A stretch of DNA of 35,388 nucleotides from Lachnospiraceae bacterium. GTDB taxonomy: Bacteria > Bacillota > Clostridia > Lachnospirales > Lachnospiraceae. The notes beneath the pieces were generated by a model. It searched no databases. It saw only the letters and a program-made list of their open reading frames with translations, and was not told the DNA's origin. This document shows, one piece after another, positions 1 through 7,504 of the stretch; within the stretch, counting starts at the first letter, position 1; each line of letters starts with the position of its first letter. The translations under genes and the position numbers were made by a program. Where the stretch lies: positions 156,724 to 192,111 of the forward strand of contig JAAUZU010000004.1 of NCBI GenBank assembly GCA_014804445.1, written 5' to 3'.

Positions 1-90
1 GCATATTACACACGCCATGTTCTATATGACACGGTTGAAAAAACACTGTTAAATTGTCTCACATACGAAAGGAAACAAGATCATGAATAA
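1..90 (+). CDS. vanH: VanH D-lactate dehydrogenase, C-terminal end (partial)
   Basis: Only the last 29 codons are inside the window; the gene starts to the left. Reading from base 1 in frame 1 gives a tail that includes AYYT, YDTVEKTLLNCL and YERKQDHE before a TAA stop at 88-90. I recognise this as the C-terminus of VanH, the 2-hydroxyacid dehydrogenase that reduces pyruvate to D-lactate for depsipeptide peptidoglycan precursors. The stop overlaps the start of the ligase gene by 8 bases, the coupling I recall between vanH and the ligase gene in vanA/vanB-type operons. The piece is short, but the match plus gene order make the call firm. Confidence 0.85.
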   Translation, partial: AYYTRHVLYDTVEKTLLNCLTYERKQDHE

Positions 91-1114
91 ACTTAAGATT
101 GCCATTTTGTTCGGAGGATGCTCGGAAGAGCATGATGTCTCTGTCAAATCGGCACAGGAAATCGCAAAATATATTGACACAGAAAAATATGATGTAACCT
201 ATGTAGGCATTACGCGCTCCGGTAACTGGCTGATGTGTGAAAAACCCTGTCCCGATTGGGAAAACGGAGACTGCTGCCCTGCGGCAATCTCTCCGGACAG
301 GACGGTGCATGGACTTATTACCCTTTCAAACGACAATTGCCGGACCATCCATATCGACGTGGTTTTCCCTATTCTGCATGGCAGATTTGGCGAGGACGGT
401 TCCATACAGGGCTTGCTGGAGTTGGCCGGTATCCCTTACGTTGGCTGTGACATTGCAACCTCGGCAATCTGCATGGATAAATCCCTTGCCTACCTGATGG
501 CGGCAAATGCCGGCATCGCCATTCCTGCATTTCAGATTTTGCATCCTGATGACACGCCGGAAATTGATATCCCGGCCTATCCGGTCTTTGTAAAGCCTGC
601 CCGCTCAGGTTCCTCTTTTGGCGTGAGCAAAGTATATCAGGAAAGCGAACTGGACGCCGCCATCAAAATGGCACTGCAATATGACAACAAAGTCTTGATT
701 GAGCAGGCCGTTTCCGGTGTAGAAACCGGCTGCGCCGTGCTTGGAAATAACAACCTTTTAATGACCGGCGAAATAGATGCCATCACCCTGTCTCACGGTT
801 TCTTCCGCATCCATCAGGAATCCGCCCCCGAAAACGGCTCTGAAAATGCAGCCTTTATCGTTCCGGCAAATCTGCCTCTCCAAAAGCAGACAGAATTAAA
901 AGAGACTGCCAAAGCAATTTATAGAGCCCTTGGCTGCAGAGGACTGGCCCGTGTTGACATGTTCCTGCAGGAGGATGGACGCATTGTGCTCAATGAAGTC
1001 AATACCCTGCCCGGCTTTACCTCCTACAGCCGCTATCCACGCATGATGAAAGCTGCCGGAATCACGATTTCAGAGATAATTGACCGCCTTATCTCGCTGG
1101 CAAAAAGGGGGTGA
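83..1114 (+). CDS. D-alanine:D-lactate ligase, VanA/B/D/M class
   Basis: This 343-aa ATP-grasp ligase joins D-Ala to D-Lac, giving precursors that vancomycin binds poorly. It has the family length and motifs: FGGCSEEHDVSVKSA at residues 10-24, GEDGSIQG (103-110), GCDIATSAICMDKS (121-134), VKPARSGSSFG (170-180), and EVNTLPGFTSYSRYPRM near the C-terminus. His244, in the omega-loop string FFRIHQE, sits at the VanA His244 position and marks D-Lac rather than D-Ala or D-Ser specificity. It lies between vanH (8-base overlap) and vanX. By eye it looks like VanA, VanB, VanD and VanM without matching any of them closely, so I do not assign a van type. Confidence 0.95.
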   Translation: MNKLKIAILFGGCSEEHDVSVKSAQEIAKYIDTEKYDVTYVGITRSGNWLMCEKPCPDWENGDCCPAAISPDRTVHGLITLSNDNCRTIHIDVVFPILHGRFGEDGSIQGLLELAGIPYVGCDIATSAICMDKSLAYLMAANAGIAIPAFQILHPDDTPEIDIPAYPVFVKPARSGSSFGVSKVYQESELDAAIKMALQYDNKVLIEQAVSGVETGCAVLGNNNLLMTGEIDAITLSHGFFRIHQESAPENGSENAAFIVPANLPLQKQTELKETAKAIYRALGCRGLARVDMFLQEDGRIVLNEVNTLPGFTSYSRYPRMMKAAGITISEIIDRLISLAKRG

Positions 1115-1119
1115 TACCT

Positions 1120-1728
1120 ATGGAAAAAGGATTTGTCTTTTTAGATGAGGCGGTGCATGGAATCCGCTGGGACGCCAAGTATGCCACATGGGATAACTTC
1201 ACCGGAAGACCGGTGAACGGATATGAAGCCAACCGAATCGTCGGAACCTTTGAGCTGGCGGAGGCATTGCAGAAAGCCCGAGAACAAGCCGCCGCCCTTG
1301 GATATGGCCTGCTTCTTTGGGACGCCTATCGCCCCCAGCGCGCTGTAGACTGCTTTCTCCGCTGGTCTGCGCAGCCGGAAGACGGCCGCACAAAAGAAAA
1401 GCATTACCCCAATATTGCGCGGGAAGAAATGATATCCATGGGATACGTCGCCTCACATTCAAGCCACAGTCGCGGGAGCGCCGTTGACCTTACCATTTAT
1501 CAGTTGGACACCGGCGATATGGTCGCCATGGGAAGCAGCTTTGATTTTATGGACGAACGCTCGCACCATGCCTCAACAGACGTAACAGCCGCCGAAGCAA
1601 AACACCGCAGGCTGTTACGCTCCATCATGGAGCAAAGCGGCTTTGAAGCCTATGAAAACGAGTGGTGGCATTATCTGCTGAAAGACGAACCCTATCCCGA
1701 CTGCTATTTTGATTTCCCGATTGTGTAA
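1120..1728 (+). CDS. vanX: VanX D-Ala-D-Ala dipeptidase
   Basis: This zinc D,D-dipeptidase hydrolyses D-Ala-D-Ala in the cytoplasm, so that only D-Ala-D-Lac enters peptidoglycan. With the ATG at 1120 the protein is 202 aa, the usual VanX length, and the catalytic residues fall at the usual VanX numbers: zinc ligands His116, Asp123 and His184, catalytic Glu181 (EWWHY) and Arg71. An in-frame GTG at 1111 is unlikely because the ribosome site GGGGGTG overlaps it and is correctly spaced for 1120. It starts 5 bases after the ligase stop, so the two are co-transcribed. No vanY, vanZ or vanW follows; regulators vanRS, if present, would lie left of the window. Confidence 0.97.
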   Translation: MEKGFVFLDEAVHGIRWDAKYATWDNFTGRPVNGYEANRIVGTFELAEALQKAREQAAALGYGLLLWDAYRPQRAVDCFLRWSAQPEDGRTKEKHYPNIAREEMISMGYVASHSSHSRGSAVDLTIYQLDTGDMVAMGSSFDFMDERSHHASTDVTAAEAKHRRLLRSIMEQSGFEAYENEWWHYLLKDEPYPDCYFDFPIV

Positions 1729-1783
1729 CACTCCTTGCTTTTCAATCATCTTTCCTCGCTTTTCAAAATTTGTCGAAAAGCAC

Positions 1784-1812
1784 TTGACAATATTAGATAA
1801 AAATGCTATCGT
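1784..1812 (+). promoter_or_regulatory. Sigma-A-type promoter of the candidate small RNA
   Basis: TTGACA at 1784-1789 and TATCGT at 1807-1812 are separated by exactly 17 bases. Transcription should start near 1819, just before a strong hairpin. No plus-strand gene follows. Confidence 0.65.
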
Positions 1813-1818
1813 TTATTC

Positions 1819-1886
1819 AAAGAGAAGCAGTTTTTTACCATGGGATTAGTATCTAATCGTGAGTGGGGTACTTGCTTCTCTTTTTA
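1819..1886 (+). ncRNA. Candidate structured small RNA with intrinsic terminator
   Basis: Downstream of the promoter at 1784-1812 lies a closed structure. Its outer stem is AGAGAAGCA (1821-1829) with TGCTTCTCT (1873-1881), a possible middle pairing is TACC (1836-1839) with GGTA (1867-1870), and its inner hairpin is GATTAG (1844-1849) with CTAATC (1853-1858) around a 3-base loop. A T-run follows at once. The predicted transcript is about 65-70 nt with no clear ORF. It could be a regulatory RNA, or the orphaned leader of a gene displaced by the recombinase. I do not recognise a known RNA family. Confidence 0.5.
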
Positions 1887-1911
1887 TATCCACTAAATCG
1901 TATAAATACAT

Positions 1912-3510
1912 TTATCCATCTACAATATCCGCAAAAAGCGGAGCCATTTCGCCGGAAAAATTATAGGTAATTTTAACTCTATGGTTTTCGTACACCTTGA
2001 TTTCATGGAGCATTTCAACCACTACCGCCCTGTCCAGTTTTTCCACCTCCCGATGTTCTAACAGACGTTGAAACCACGCGGTATCGAATACATTTTCTCC
2101 CGCGCTGCCTGTCCTTTTTTCCACACACAAAAGCTGCCTGACCAGTAATTCTTCTTTTTGGGCATAGTCCTGCTTGTAACTGACAAACTCCTCTTTTGAA
2201 ATCAGCTCTTCCCGATAATCCTCGTAGACCGCTTTTTTCAGCTTTCGAACTTTTTCAAGCTCTGCCTGTATGGTTATCTTTGCGGCTTCCCTGCTGTCCG
2301 ACGCAGCCACGCTGCCAAATTCTCCGGTTACAAGCGCTTTCAGATTATCCATGTTTTGAAGCATGACCTTTAAATCGCCCAGTATAATACTTTCCAACAC
2401 TTCGTACCCAATCTTGTGCGGCGTACAGTACTGCCTGCCGGAACGCACATATGTCCCGCAATAATAGTTAACACCGGACTCACTTTTTTTGCCGTTATGC
2501 TCCGTCACATACGCTTTTTTTACCAGCGCCCTCCCGCAGTCGCCGCATTTCAGAAAACCTGCAAAAACTGCCGTATTCCTTTGCAAATCCACATTTCGCG
2601 TCCTGCGCCTTAACAACTCCTGTGTTTTTTCCCATGTATCCTTGTCAATGATTGCTTCATGAGTTCCCTCCACCACAATCCATTCACTGCGGTCTGCCGT
2701 CCTTGCCCTGTTTCTCATCTGCTGGTGCTTTCTGCCCTGCACCATATTTCCAATATACATTTCATTCTGTAAAATACGGTTTATTGTAGAATATGTCCAA
2801 TAAGAAGTGCTGTTCAGACGGCGGGCATTTCTGTAATTCTCGCCATTGATTTTCTTATATTCAGACGGGCAGACTATGCCCTCCTCATTTAATATGGCAG
2901 CAATGCGGAGTTTTCCGCAGCCCCTGATATATAACGCAAAAATTCTTCTTACAATCTCTGCCGCATATGCATCCACAACCAGCCTGTTCTTGTCCGCCGA
3001 CGCTTTCCGGTAACCATAAGAAGCAAATGCCCCGATAAATTCCCCTGCCCTTTGTTTGGTTCTGACAGCGGCATGAATTTTTTGGGAAATGTCCCTTGCG
3101 TACTGTTCATTAAAAATATTCTTGATTGGCAAAAGCATGTCATACGCCTGCTTTGCACTGTCAATACCGTCTGTGACAGAAATAAAACGCACGTCCCTCT
3201 CGGGAAAATACCGCTCCAGATACCTGCCCGTATCAATGTAATCACGCCCGAAACGGGACAAATCCTTGACAATCACACAATTTACTTTTCCGGCTTCAAT
3301 GTCGTCAATCATCCGTCGAAACGACGGACGGTTAAAATCGGTTCCCGTGAAACCGTCGTCAACATAGGTATCATATACCGCCAAATCTTCTTTTTCTTTC
3401 ACATAATCAGCAATGAGTCTTCTCTGATTGCCGATGCTGTCACTTTCTGCTTTGTCGCCGTCTTCTCTGGACAATCTGATATATGCCGCTGCGTTAAAAA
3501 ATGTCTTCAC
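1912..3510 (-). CDS. Large serine recombinase (TndX/TnpX-like integrase)
   Basis: This 532-aa site-specific recombinase probably excises and integrates the element. The N-terminal resolvase domain has the nucleophile Ser14 (YIRLSRED) and DLSRFGRDY at 83-91 with its arginines. A recombinase domain follows at about 160-310, then a zinc ribbon with Cys322, Cys325, Cys351 and Cys362, a coiled coil at roughly 395-460, and a C-terminal HEIKVYENHRVKITYNFSGE segment typical of this class. The GTG start at 3510 has an AGGTGA ribosome site and overlaps the stop of a small upstream ORF by 4 bases (GTGA). It converges on vanX. The gene looks intact and full length. Confidence 0.93.
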   Translation of the reverse strand: MKTFFNAAAYIRLSREDGDKAESDSIGNQRRLIADYVKEKEDLAVYDTYVDDGFTGTDFNRPSFRRMIDDIEAGKVNCVIVKDLSRFGRDYIDTGRYLERYFPERDVRFISVTDGIDSAKQAYDMLLPIKNIFNEQYARDISQKIHAAVRTKQRAGEFIGAFASYGYRKASADKNRLVVDAYAAEIVRRIFALYIRGCGKLRIAAILNEEGIVCPSEYKKINGENYRNARRLNSTSYWTYSTINRILQNEMYIGNMVQGRKHQQMRNRARTADRSEWIVVEGTHEAIIDKDTWEKTQELLRRRTRNVDLQRNTAVFAGFLKCGDCGRALVKKAYVTEHNGKKSESGVNYYCGTYVRSGRQYCTPHKIGYEVLESIILGDLKVMLQNMDNLKALVTGEFGSVAASDSREAAKITIQAELEKVRKLKKAVYEDYREELISKEEFVSYKQDYAQKEELLVRQLLCVEKRTGSAGENVFDTAWFQRLLEHREVEKLDRAVVVEMLHEIKVYENHRVKITYNFSGEMAPLFADIVDG

Positions 3511-3635
3511 GGCGTTTTCACCTCGGACTTTATATGTGCCCGAATAATGCGGCTTATCAGCTCAGAAACATCGACTTTTTCCAAAAACTCCCTCTCAATA
3601 CTGTAGGATATATTTTCCTTTCCTTCCTTCTCCAA
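3507..3635 (-). CDS. Small ORF coupled to the recombinase
   Basis: A 42-codon frame ending ...ISRIIRAHIKSEVKTP stops inside the recombinase start with a 4-base GTGA overlap, which suggests translational coupling. I take TTG at 3635 as start because GGAG lies 10 bases before it; a GTG at 3656 would add seven codons. An in-frame TGA sits just upstream of that, so no longer version exists. No ATG is available, and it may be the decayed tail of a longer gene. The product is unrecognised; the sequence is charged and probably helical. Confidence 0.4.
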   Translation of the reverse strand: MEKEGKENISYSIEREFLEKVDVSELISRIIRAHIKSEVKTP

Positions 3636-3729
3636 TACGCCGTATCTCCGAAACACCTTTCACACAAGTATATGGATTAGAGCTTGTACGGTATGTCTCG
3701 GTTTTTCTGGGTATTTTGCAGATTTAAGT

Positions 3730-4245
3730 TTAATGATTACATATCTGACACCCAAAACAGGTCAAAAAAATATTATGTTTCTTACATCGCGGGAACTCAC
3801 AATGGACAGGATCACTTGCTTCTGCCGACGCAAGCCAACTCTCCAATGGCTCCTCTCTGATATCATCAACTGTCATTCTGTTTATTAAATTTTCAAATGT
3901 ATCCAAATAATGCAAAACAAATTCCTCGTTTGGACTATAGTCAAGTTTCTCCCAGCCGATTTTGTTTCTTGCTCCGTTTATTACCTTAATCACAAAACTC
4001 TTATCTGCTTCAAATGTTTCTTTATCCCACGGCATTTCGGTAATCGCAAACCCAACACAGCCCCTGCCGACGATTTGGTCTTTTTCAGACAAATAAACCA
4101 TTAGCCGCTTTTCACTTTCCGTTTGCGCAATTGCGGCTCCACTCAAAGCAAGAATATTAATAAACACATCTGTTCCACCGTTTGACATTACAAGGGAATC
4201 GTCATCAAGTGCAACCTTACCATTGAACGATATAATATTTGACAC
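3730..4245 (-). CDS. Conserved hypothetical protein with Cys/His-rich tail
   Basis: This 171-aa soluble protein has no family I can name. Residues 1-130 are acidic and look globular (GGTDVFIN, YLSEKDQ). The last 25 residues hold CEFPRC, a His and CFGCQIC, six cysteines in all with regular spacing, which suggests a metal site. From memory, similar hypothetical proteins occur in other Firmicutes. Its start overlaps the last 29 bases of the toxin-like gene, so it may be the third gene of that operon and could modulate it; that is inference. Its stop lies about 95 bases before the small ORF ahead of the recombinase, on the same strand. Confidence 0.7.
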   Translation of the reverse strand: MSNIISFNGKVALDDDSLVMSNGGTDVFINILALSGAAIAQTESEKRLMVYLSEKDQIVGRGCVGFAITEMPWDKETFEADKSFVIKVINGARNKIGWEKLDYSPNEEFVLHYLDTFENLINRMTVDDIREEPLESWLASAEASDPVHCEFPRCKKHNIFLTCFGCQICNH

Positions 4246-4645
4246 TATTATTTCTCCTGTAAATTATGATTATAATGAAATGATTTTTAAGGAAAACCAA
4301 TAACGAAAAATAAGAGAACCATAAATTCTGAAACGATATCTTTCTCTGATAATTCTCTAACTGATGGAACACCCCAACCACATTTACAACATCCGCTTTC
4401 ACATTAAAAACAAGCATATAATCCATTTGTGGCACAACCGCTTCATGGTAACCCTTATTTGCTAAGTATGCATCTCTGCTAAGCGGAAATTGCATAGGAT
4501 TTTCTTCCAAACGTTCATACACATTCCTGATTCCATCCAGCAAATGTCGGGCGGCTTGTTCACTTTTTAAGCGATACAGCAAATGTTGCACAAGATTATC
4601 AAGCAATTCATCGGCATGCTCCGTAACAATTAGTTCATAAGCCAT
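4217..4645 (-). CDS. RelE/ParE-type toxin with C-terminal extension
   Basis: The first ~105 residues look like a RelE/ParE-superfamily toxin: an N-terminal strand (YELIVTEHADELLDNLV), a helical hairpin, the LEENPMQFPLSRD turn, and a final strand ending VVNVVGVFHQLENYQ. Such toxins cleave mRNA at the ribosome or poison gyrase. The frame then runs on for ~35 residues of hydrophobic, AT-rich sequence (LWFSYFSLLVFLKN, then an isoleucine run) to 142 aa. This suggests that the original stop was lost and intergenic sequence is now translated. It overlaps the antitoxin gene by 11 bases, a usual toxin-antitoxin arrangement. Whether the extended protein is active is unknown. Confidence 0.8.
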   Translation of the reverse strand: MAYELIVTEHADELLDNLVQHLLYRLKSEQAARHLLDGIRNVYERLEENPMQFPLSRDAYLANKGYHEAVVPQMDYMLVFNVKADVVNVVGVFHQLENYQRKISFQNLWFSYFSLLVFLKNHFIIIIIYRRNNSVKYYIVQW

Positions 4646-4895
4646 ATTTTGTCCTCATCTCTGTCAAAGCAGTTTTGGCATCCTTTATCTGGCAGTTTTC
4701 TATCTGTTTCTCTGATATTTCGATATCCCGATACATAGAAAGCTGTCGCATAATATTCTCATATATCTCCATACTCATAATTACCATATCACCATATCCA
4801 TTTTTAGTAATATAAATAGGTTCATCTGACTTATGGCACATATCGGAAACTTCCGCTGTATTCTTCAAGTCCTTTATAGGTATAATATGTGGCAT
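4635..4895 (-). CDS. Phd/YefM-family antitoxin
   Basis: This 86-aa protein has the typical Phd/YefM N-terminus (PIKDLKNTAEVSDMCHKSDEP, followed by IYITKNGYGDMVIMS), which binds DNA and represses the operon. The helical C-terminal third should wrap the toxin. It is first in the operon, has a strong GGAGG ribosome site, and overlaps the downstream toxin gene by 11 bases. A consensus promoter with an overlapping near-palindrome lies directly upstream, which fits autoregulation. Possible jobs are stabilising the surrounding element or phage defence. Confidence 0.9.
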   Translation of the reverse strand: MPHIIPIKDLKNTAEVSDMCHKSDEPIYITKNGYGDMVIMSMEIYENIMRQLSMYRDIEISEKQIENCQIKDAKTALTEMRTKYGL

Positions 4896-4914
4896 TTTAT
4901 ATCCCTCCTTTTTA

Positions 4915-4949
4915 GGACAAATTATACCATAATTATCCCTTTATCTCAA
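4915..4949 (-). promoter_or_regulatory. Promoter and putative operator of the toxin-antitoxin operon
   Basis: On the minus strand TTGAGA (4944-4949) and TATAAT (4921-4926) are spaced by 17 bases. A near-perfect inverted repeat with arms ggacaaattat and ataattatcc spans 4915-4938, covering the -10 box, where an autorepressing Phd/YefM antitoxin would be expected to bind. Confidence 0.7.
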
Positions 4950-5025
4950 TTAATTATTAAACTATTTTACAACTTAGGGAATTTACAAAAAACTGAATCT
5001 AAAATAGAAAATGAGAACTCTTCCG

Positions 5026-5196
5026 CTATTTACCGCCGCCATGCCCCGCGTCAAGAACGACGCAGGGTCTGTCATCCGCTTTCGCGCCCTCTGCGGCGGC
5101 GGTTTCCTTTGCTGTTTTTTTGATTGCTGCAGGCACCGCTGCTGCCAGAATGATTGCCGCTGCAATATACGCCGCAATGTATTTTTTTCGCTCCAT
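5026..5196 (-). pseudogene. N-acetylmuramoyl-L-alanine amidase, truncated 5' fragment
   Basis: Fifty-six residues remain: a signal-anchor helix (residues ~5-26), a short linker, and CVVLDAGHGG, the first zinc-binding motif of Amidase_3 cell-wall amidases. Coding then ends after two further residues (GK) at a TAG, where about 170 or more residues should follow. Bases below 5026 are AT-rich and non-coding, so the gene was cut by insertion or deletion, not by one nonsense mutation. The missing 3' part would be expected left of the window if the accessory block inserted here. The start at 5196 is the best guess; in-frame ATGs also lie upstream up to 5226. Confidence 0.75.
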
Positions 5197-5301
5197 AAAG
5201 ATCCGTCCCGACTCCATATTTACCAAAATATATGAGTCGGAAGCGGCTCTTATGCCATGCGCAAATCGTCAGCATGTGCAGCCTGTATGCACATCTTTTG
5301 T

Positions 5302-7020
5302 TTACTGCTCCAGATAGGAGGCTATAATATCCCATACAGCCGCAGGTTCGTAGCCCAGACGCCATGCGGCGACGCCTCCCAGATTATAACTCTGCATCAC
5401 GTTCAGTTTTACGCTGATGGACTGCAAATCCTCAATCCATATCTGATAGCTTGTCCCATCTTTGGTGACCTCTGCATAATTTTGTCCCGTCGTCTCGTCC
5501 CATTCCGCTTCCATGCCATATGTGTTCAGAACGGAATCCACATTCGCCATCGGATATGCTTCACTCGTAACCGTCGTTCCTTCTATCTTCCACAACCTGG
5601 TATAAAATGGCAGCGCATTAACCACCTTGTTGGCAGGCACATTTGCAACGGTTCTCTCGATGCCGCCCCTTACATAATCAATGGACGCAACTGAACCCGC
5701 TTCCTGACTGCCCGCCCAGTGCTCGTCATATCCCATGACAATCACATAGTCGGCAACCACTCCCTGTTCTTCAAAATCGTAGAAAGAATTGAAATTATAC
5801 GGAACATAATTGTCCACCGAAAGCACCAGCCCCGCCTCACGGCATCTTATGGACAACTCCCGCAAAAACTGGATAAAATGTTCCCCTGACTCAGCAGTGA
5901 TATTTTCAAAGTCTATGTTAATACCGTCCATGCCGCAGGCTGCTGCCGCCTCCATAATCCTGTCTATCAGATAAGTTCTCGTCGTGGTTGCAGACAGTAT
6001 CGTAGATACGTCCACCTCCGCGCCTGTATTGGCACGGTAATTGAAATCATCTACAACGCCCCACACTTCCAGTCCTTTTTTATGCGCCTTTTCCACATAA
6101 GAGGACGAGGCAAAACTCTGGATGTTTCCTTCATTATCCTTTAAACTGAACCATGTAGGCGCAATTACTGTCAGCGAACTTGCATTGGCAGTCACCTTAT
6201 CCAGCGTATCATTGCCGCTGGAGGATGCAATGGCATGCCAGCCGATACAGATTTTCCCATCTCTCGTAAGAGAGGTATATACCGGAGGCACTACATCCGT
6301 CACCGGTTCAGGCGTTTCCTCCCGCTCATTTTCCAAAAACTTGTTTTCCACATAGCCGACCAGCCCATCTTCCGTCTTAATCTTGCACCATGTCTCCATT
6401 TTGTCAAGGATTATCACGGTTTCCGAAGCAGACAAATCCCTTAAAATAGGGCTTTTCACCCCGCCTAACACCCTAACTGCCGTGGCACCGGAAATATCGG
6501 CTACCTGTCTTTGCTCCCACTCTGTATAGACCTGCATACGCAGCGGGTTCTCAAACACCTGATAGGAAAAATTTGTGTACTGCTTTACAAAGTCGGCCGC
6601 TATATAATAGGTTGTAACGTCGCCGCTGGTACGGGAAAAACTCAGCATATATCCGGCGTCCTGAGGCGCGCCGTTTATCTGGAATGCATTGGTGCCGATT
6701 GGCGTCCGTATAATATCCGTGGGCGTCGTATAAAGAAGAAGCTGCTCCACCGGATCCACATAGAATCTGTCGTTAAAATAGCGATGTACCGTTGCAAGGT
6801 CAAAATAACATACGCCATCCTTCATGAACGCCTTTTCTTCCACCATTTCATTCTGCAGGACAATCGACACTTCGTCTTCTTTTGTAATGTGAAAATATTC
6901 GTATAAGTCCGCCCTCTCTCGGGAATAGGAATATTTTTCAATAATCTTCGCCCCAAAAGCGGTGGCTCCTATAATGATAATCAGTATAATGGCAATCAAC
7001 ACCGGTATGGCTTTTTTCAT
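5302..7020 (-). CDS. Membrane-anchored SH3/GH18 cell-wall hydrolase
   Basis: This 572-aa protein has an N-terminal signal anchor (residues 5-24), a region at ~45-170 with copper-amine-oxidase-N-like character (YFDLATVHRYF, DAGYMLSFSR), a bacterial SH3 domain at ~178-230 (VRVLGG...ETWCKIKTEDGLVGYVE), and a GH18 barrel from ~250 to the end. The GH18 signature DGINIDFEN is at 365-373, with Glu372 the likely acid catalyst. Relatives include spore-cortex and peptidoglycan glucosaminidases such as YaaH and YdhD. It was probably the neighbour of the broken amidase gene in a cell-wall group. A promoter lies at 7079-7107. Confidence 0.85.
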   Translation of the reverse strand: MKKAIPVLIAIILIIIIGATAFGAKIIEKYSYSRERADLYEYFHITKEDEVSIVLQNEMVEEKAFMKDGVCYFDLATVHRYFNDRFYVDPVEQLLLYTTPTDIIRTPIGTNAFQINGAPQDAGYMLSFSRTSGDVTTYYIAADFVKQYTNFSYQVFENPLRMQVYTEWEQRQVADISGATAVRVLGGVKSPILRDLSASETVIILDKMETWCKIKTEDGLVGYVENKFLENEREETPEPVTDVVPPVYTSLTRDGKICIGWHAIASSSGNDTLDKVTANASSLTVIAPTWFSLKDNEGNIQSFASSSYVEKAHKKGLEVWGVVDDFNYRANTGAEVDVSTILSATTTRTYLIDRIMEAAAACGMDGINIDFENITAESGEHFIQFLRELSIRCREAGLVLSVDNYVPYNFNSFYDFEEQGVVADYVIVMGYDEHWAGSQEAGSVASIDYVRGGIERTVANVPANKVVNALPFYTRLWKIEGTTVTSEAYPMANVDSVLNTYGMEAEWDETTGQNYAEVTKDGTSYQIWIEDLQSISVKLNVMQSYNLGGVAAWRLGYEPAAVWDIIASYLEQ

Positions 7021-7078
7021 GGTTTAACGTTTTCCTTTCCATGCAATGTACTTTACACAAAATACAATTTTATTCCTT

Positions 7079-7107
7079 ATTATAACAAACTATCCCCGCT
7101 TCGTCAT
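7079..7107 (-). promoter_or_regulatory. Promoter of the GH18 gene
   Basis: Minus-strand ATGACG (7102-7107) and a perfect TATAAT (7079-7084) are spaced by 17 bases, about 60 bases before the GH18 start. Confidence 0.6.
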
Positions 7108-7196
7108 TACCAATTTTGACAAAATACCTTAATATTTCATGAATATCCTGCGCCCGCTCCATGCTCCTGCAGAGACATTTTTCAGGTTCGGAAGCC

Positions 7197-7252
7197 GGAA
7201 AAGCTGACGGCAGAGAGGCATTCCCGCAAAACATCCGCTCTCCCCAGCTTCC
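7197..7252 (-). terminator. Probable terminator after the small gene at 7292
   Basis: On the minus strand GGAAGCTG pairs with CAGCTTTTCC, with an inner GAGAG/CTCTC pairing. The TTTT within the 3' arm is short, so termination may be partial. Confidence 0.4.
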
Positions 7253-7291
7253 GTCCTACACAGAACAGACGAACCATGGAGGCACTGACAA

Positions 7292-7504
7292 TTACTTCCA
7301 GTCCGTTATCCTGTCATATCGCAGCTCTTTTAATCTGCCGCCCTCATCGAGCACATAATCCGCCATATAGATGGCATCCTCGCAGACACATTTTTCTGCT
7401 ATCGCCTTCGGCGATGCCGGCTTTCCTTCCAGAAAAAGGCTGACGCCGGACTTTCTGACGCTCTCCAGCTTTTCTTTCAGGCGCTGTCCTTCTTTTTCAT
7501 ACAC
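7292..7504 (-). CDS. Small conserved hypothetical protein (70 aa)
   Basis: A GTG start at 7504 is chosen because a clean AGGAGG lies 7 bases upstream; the frame open further upstream (to 7627) lacks a ribosome site. The product is soluble, with a basic helical N-terminal part (EKEGQRLKEKLESVRK) and a tail CEDAIYMADYVLDEGGRLKELRYDRI. I know of similar small unnamed proteins in Lachnospiraceae but cannot give a function. It stands alone between the GH18 gene and mecA. Confidence 0.65.
   Translation of the reverse strand: MYEKEGQRLKEKLESVRKSGVSLFLEGKPASPKAIAEKCVCEDAIYMADYVLDEGGRLKELRYDRITDWK

Larger units (their letters stand above)
1..5030. mobile_element. Probable right-hand part of an integrated element carrying vanHDX-type genes
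   Basis: The span holds a resistance operon, a large serine recombinase and a toxin-antitoxin module. It stops against an amidase gene that breaks off mid-motif at about 5030. Reads as one element inserted in that gene, but no attachment-site repeat could be identified because the left end is outside the window. Two independent insertions, or an end nearer 3.5-3.7 kb just upstream of the recombinase, are also possible. Confidence 0.5.

Noticed and set aside
1729..1911. Attachment-site repeat of the element next to the recombinase 3' end
   Set aside because: No direct repeat could be matched inside the window; the other end is outside it.
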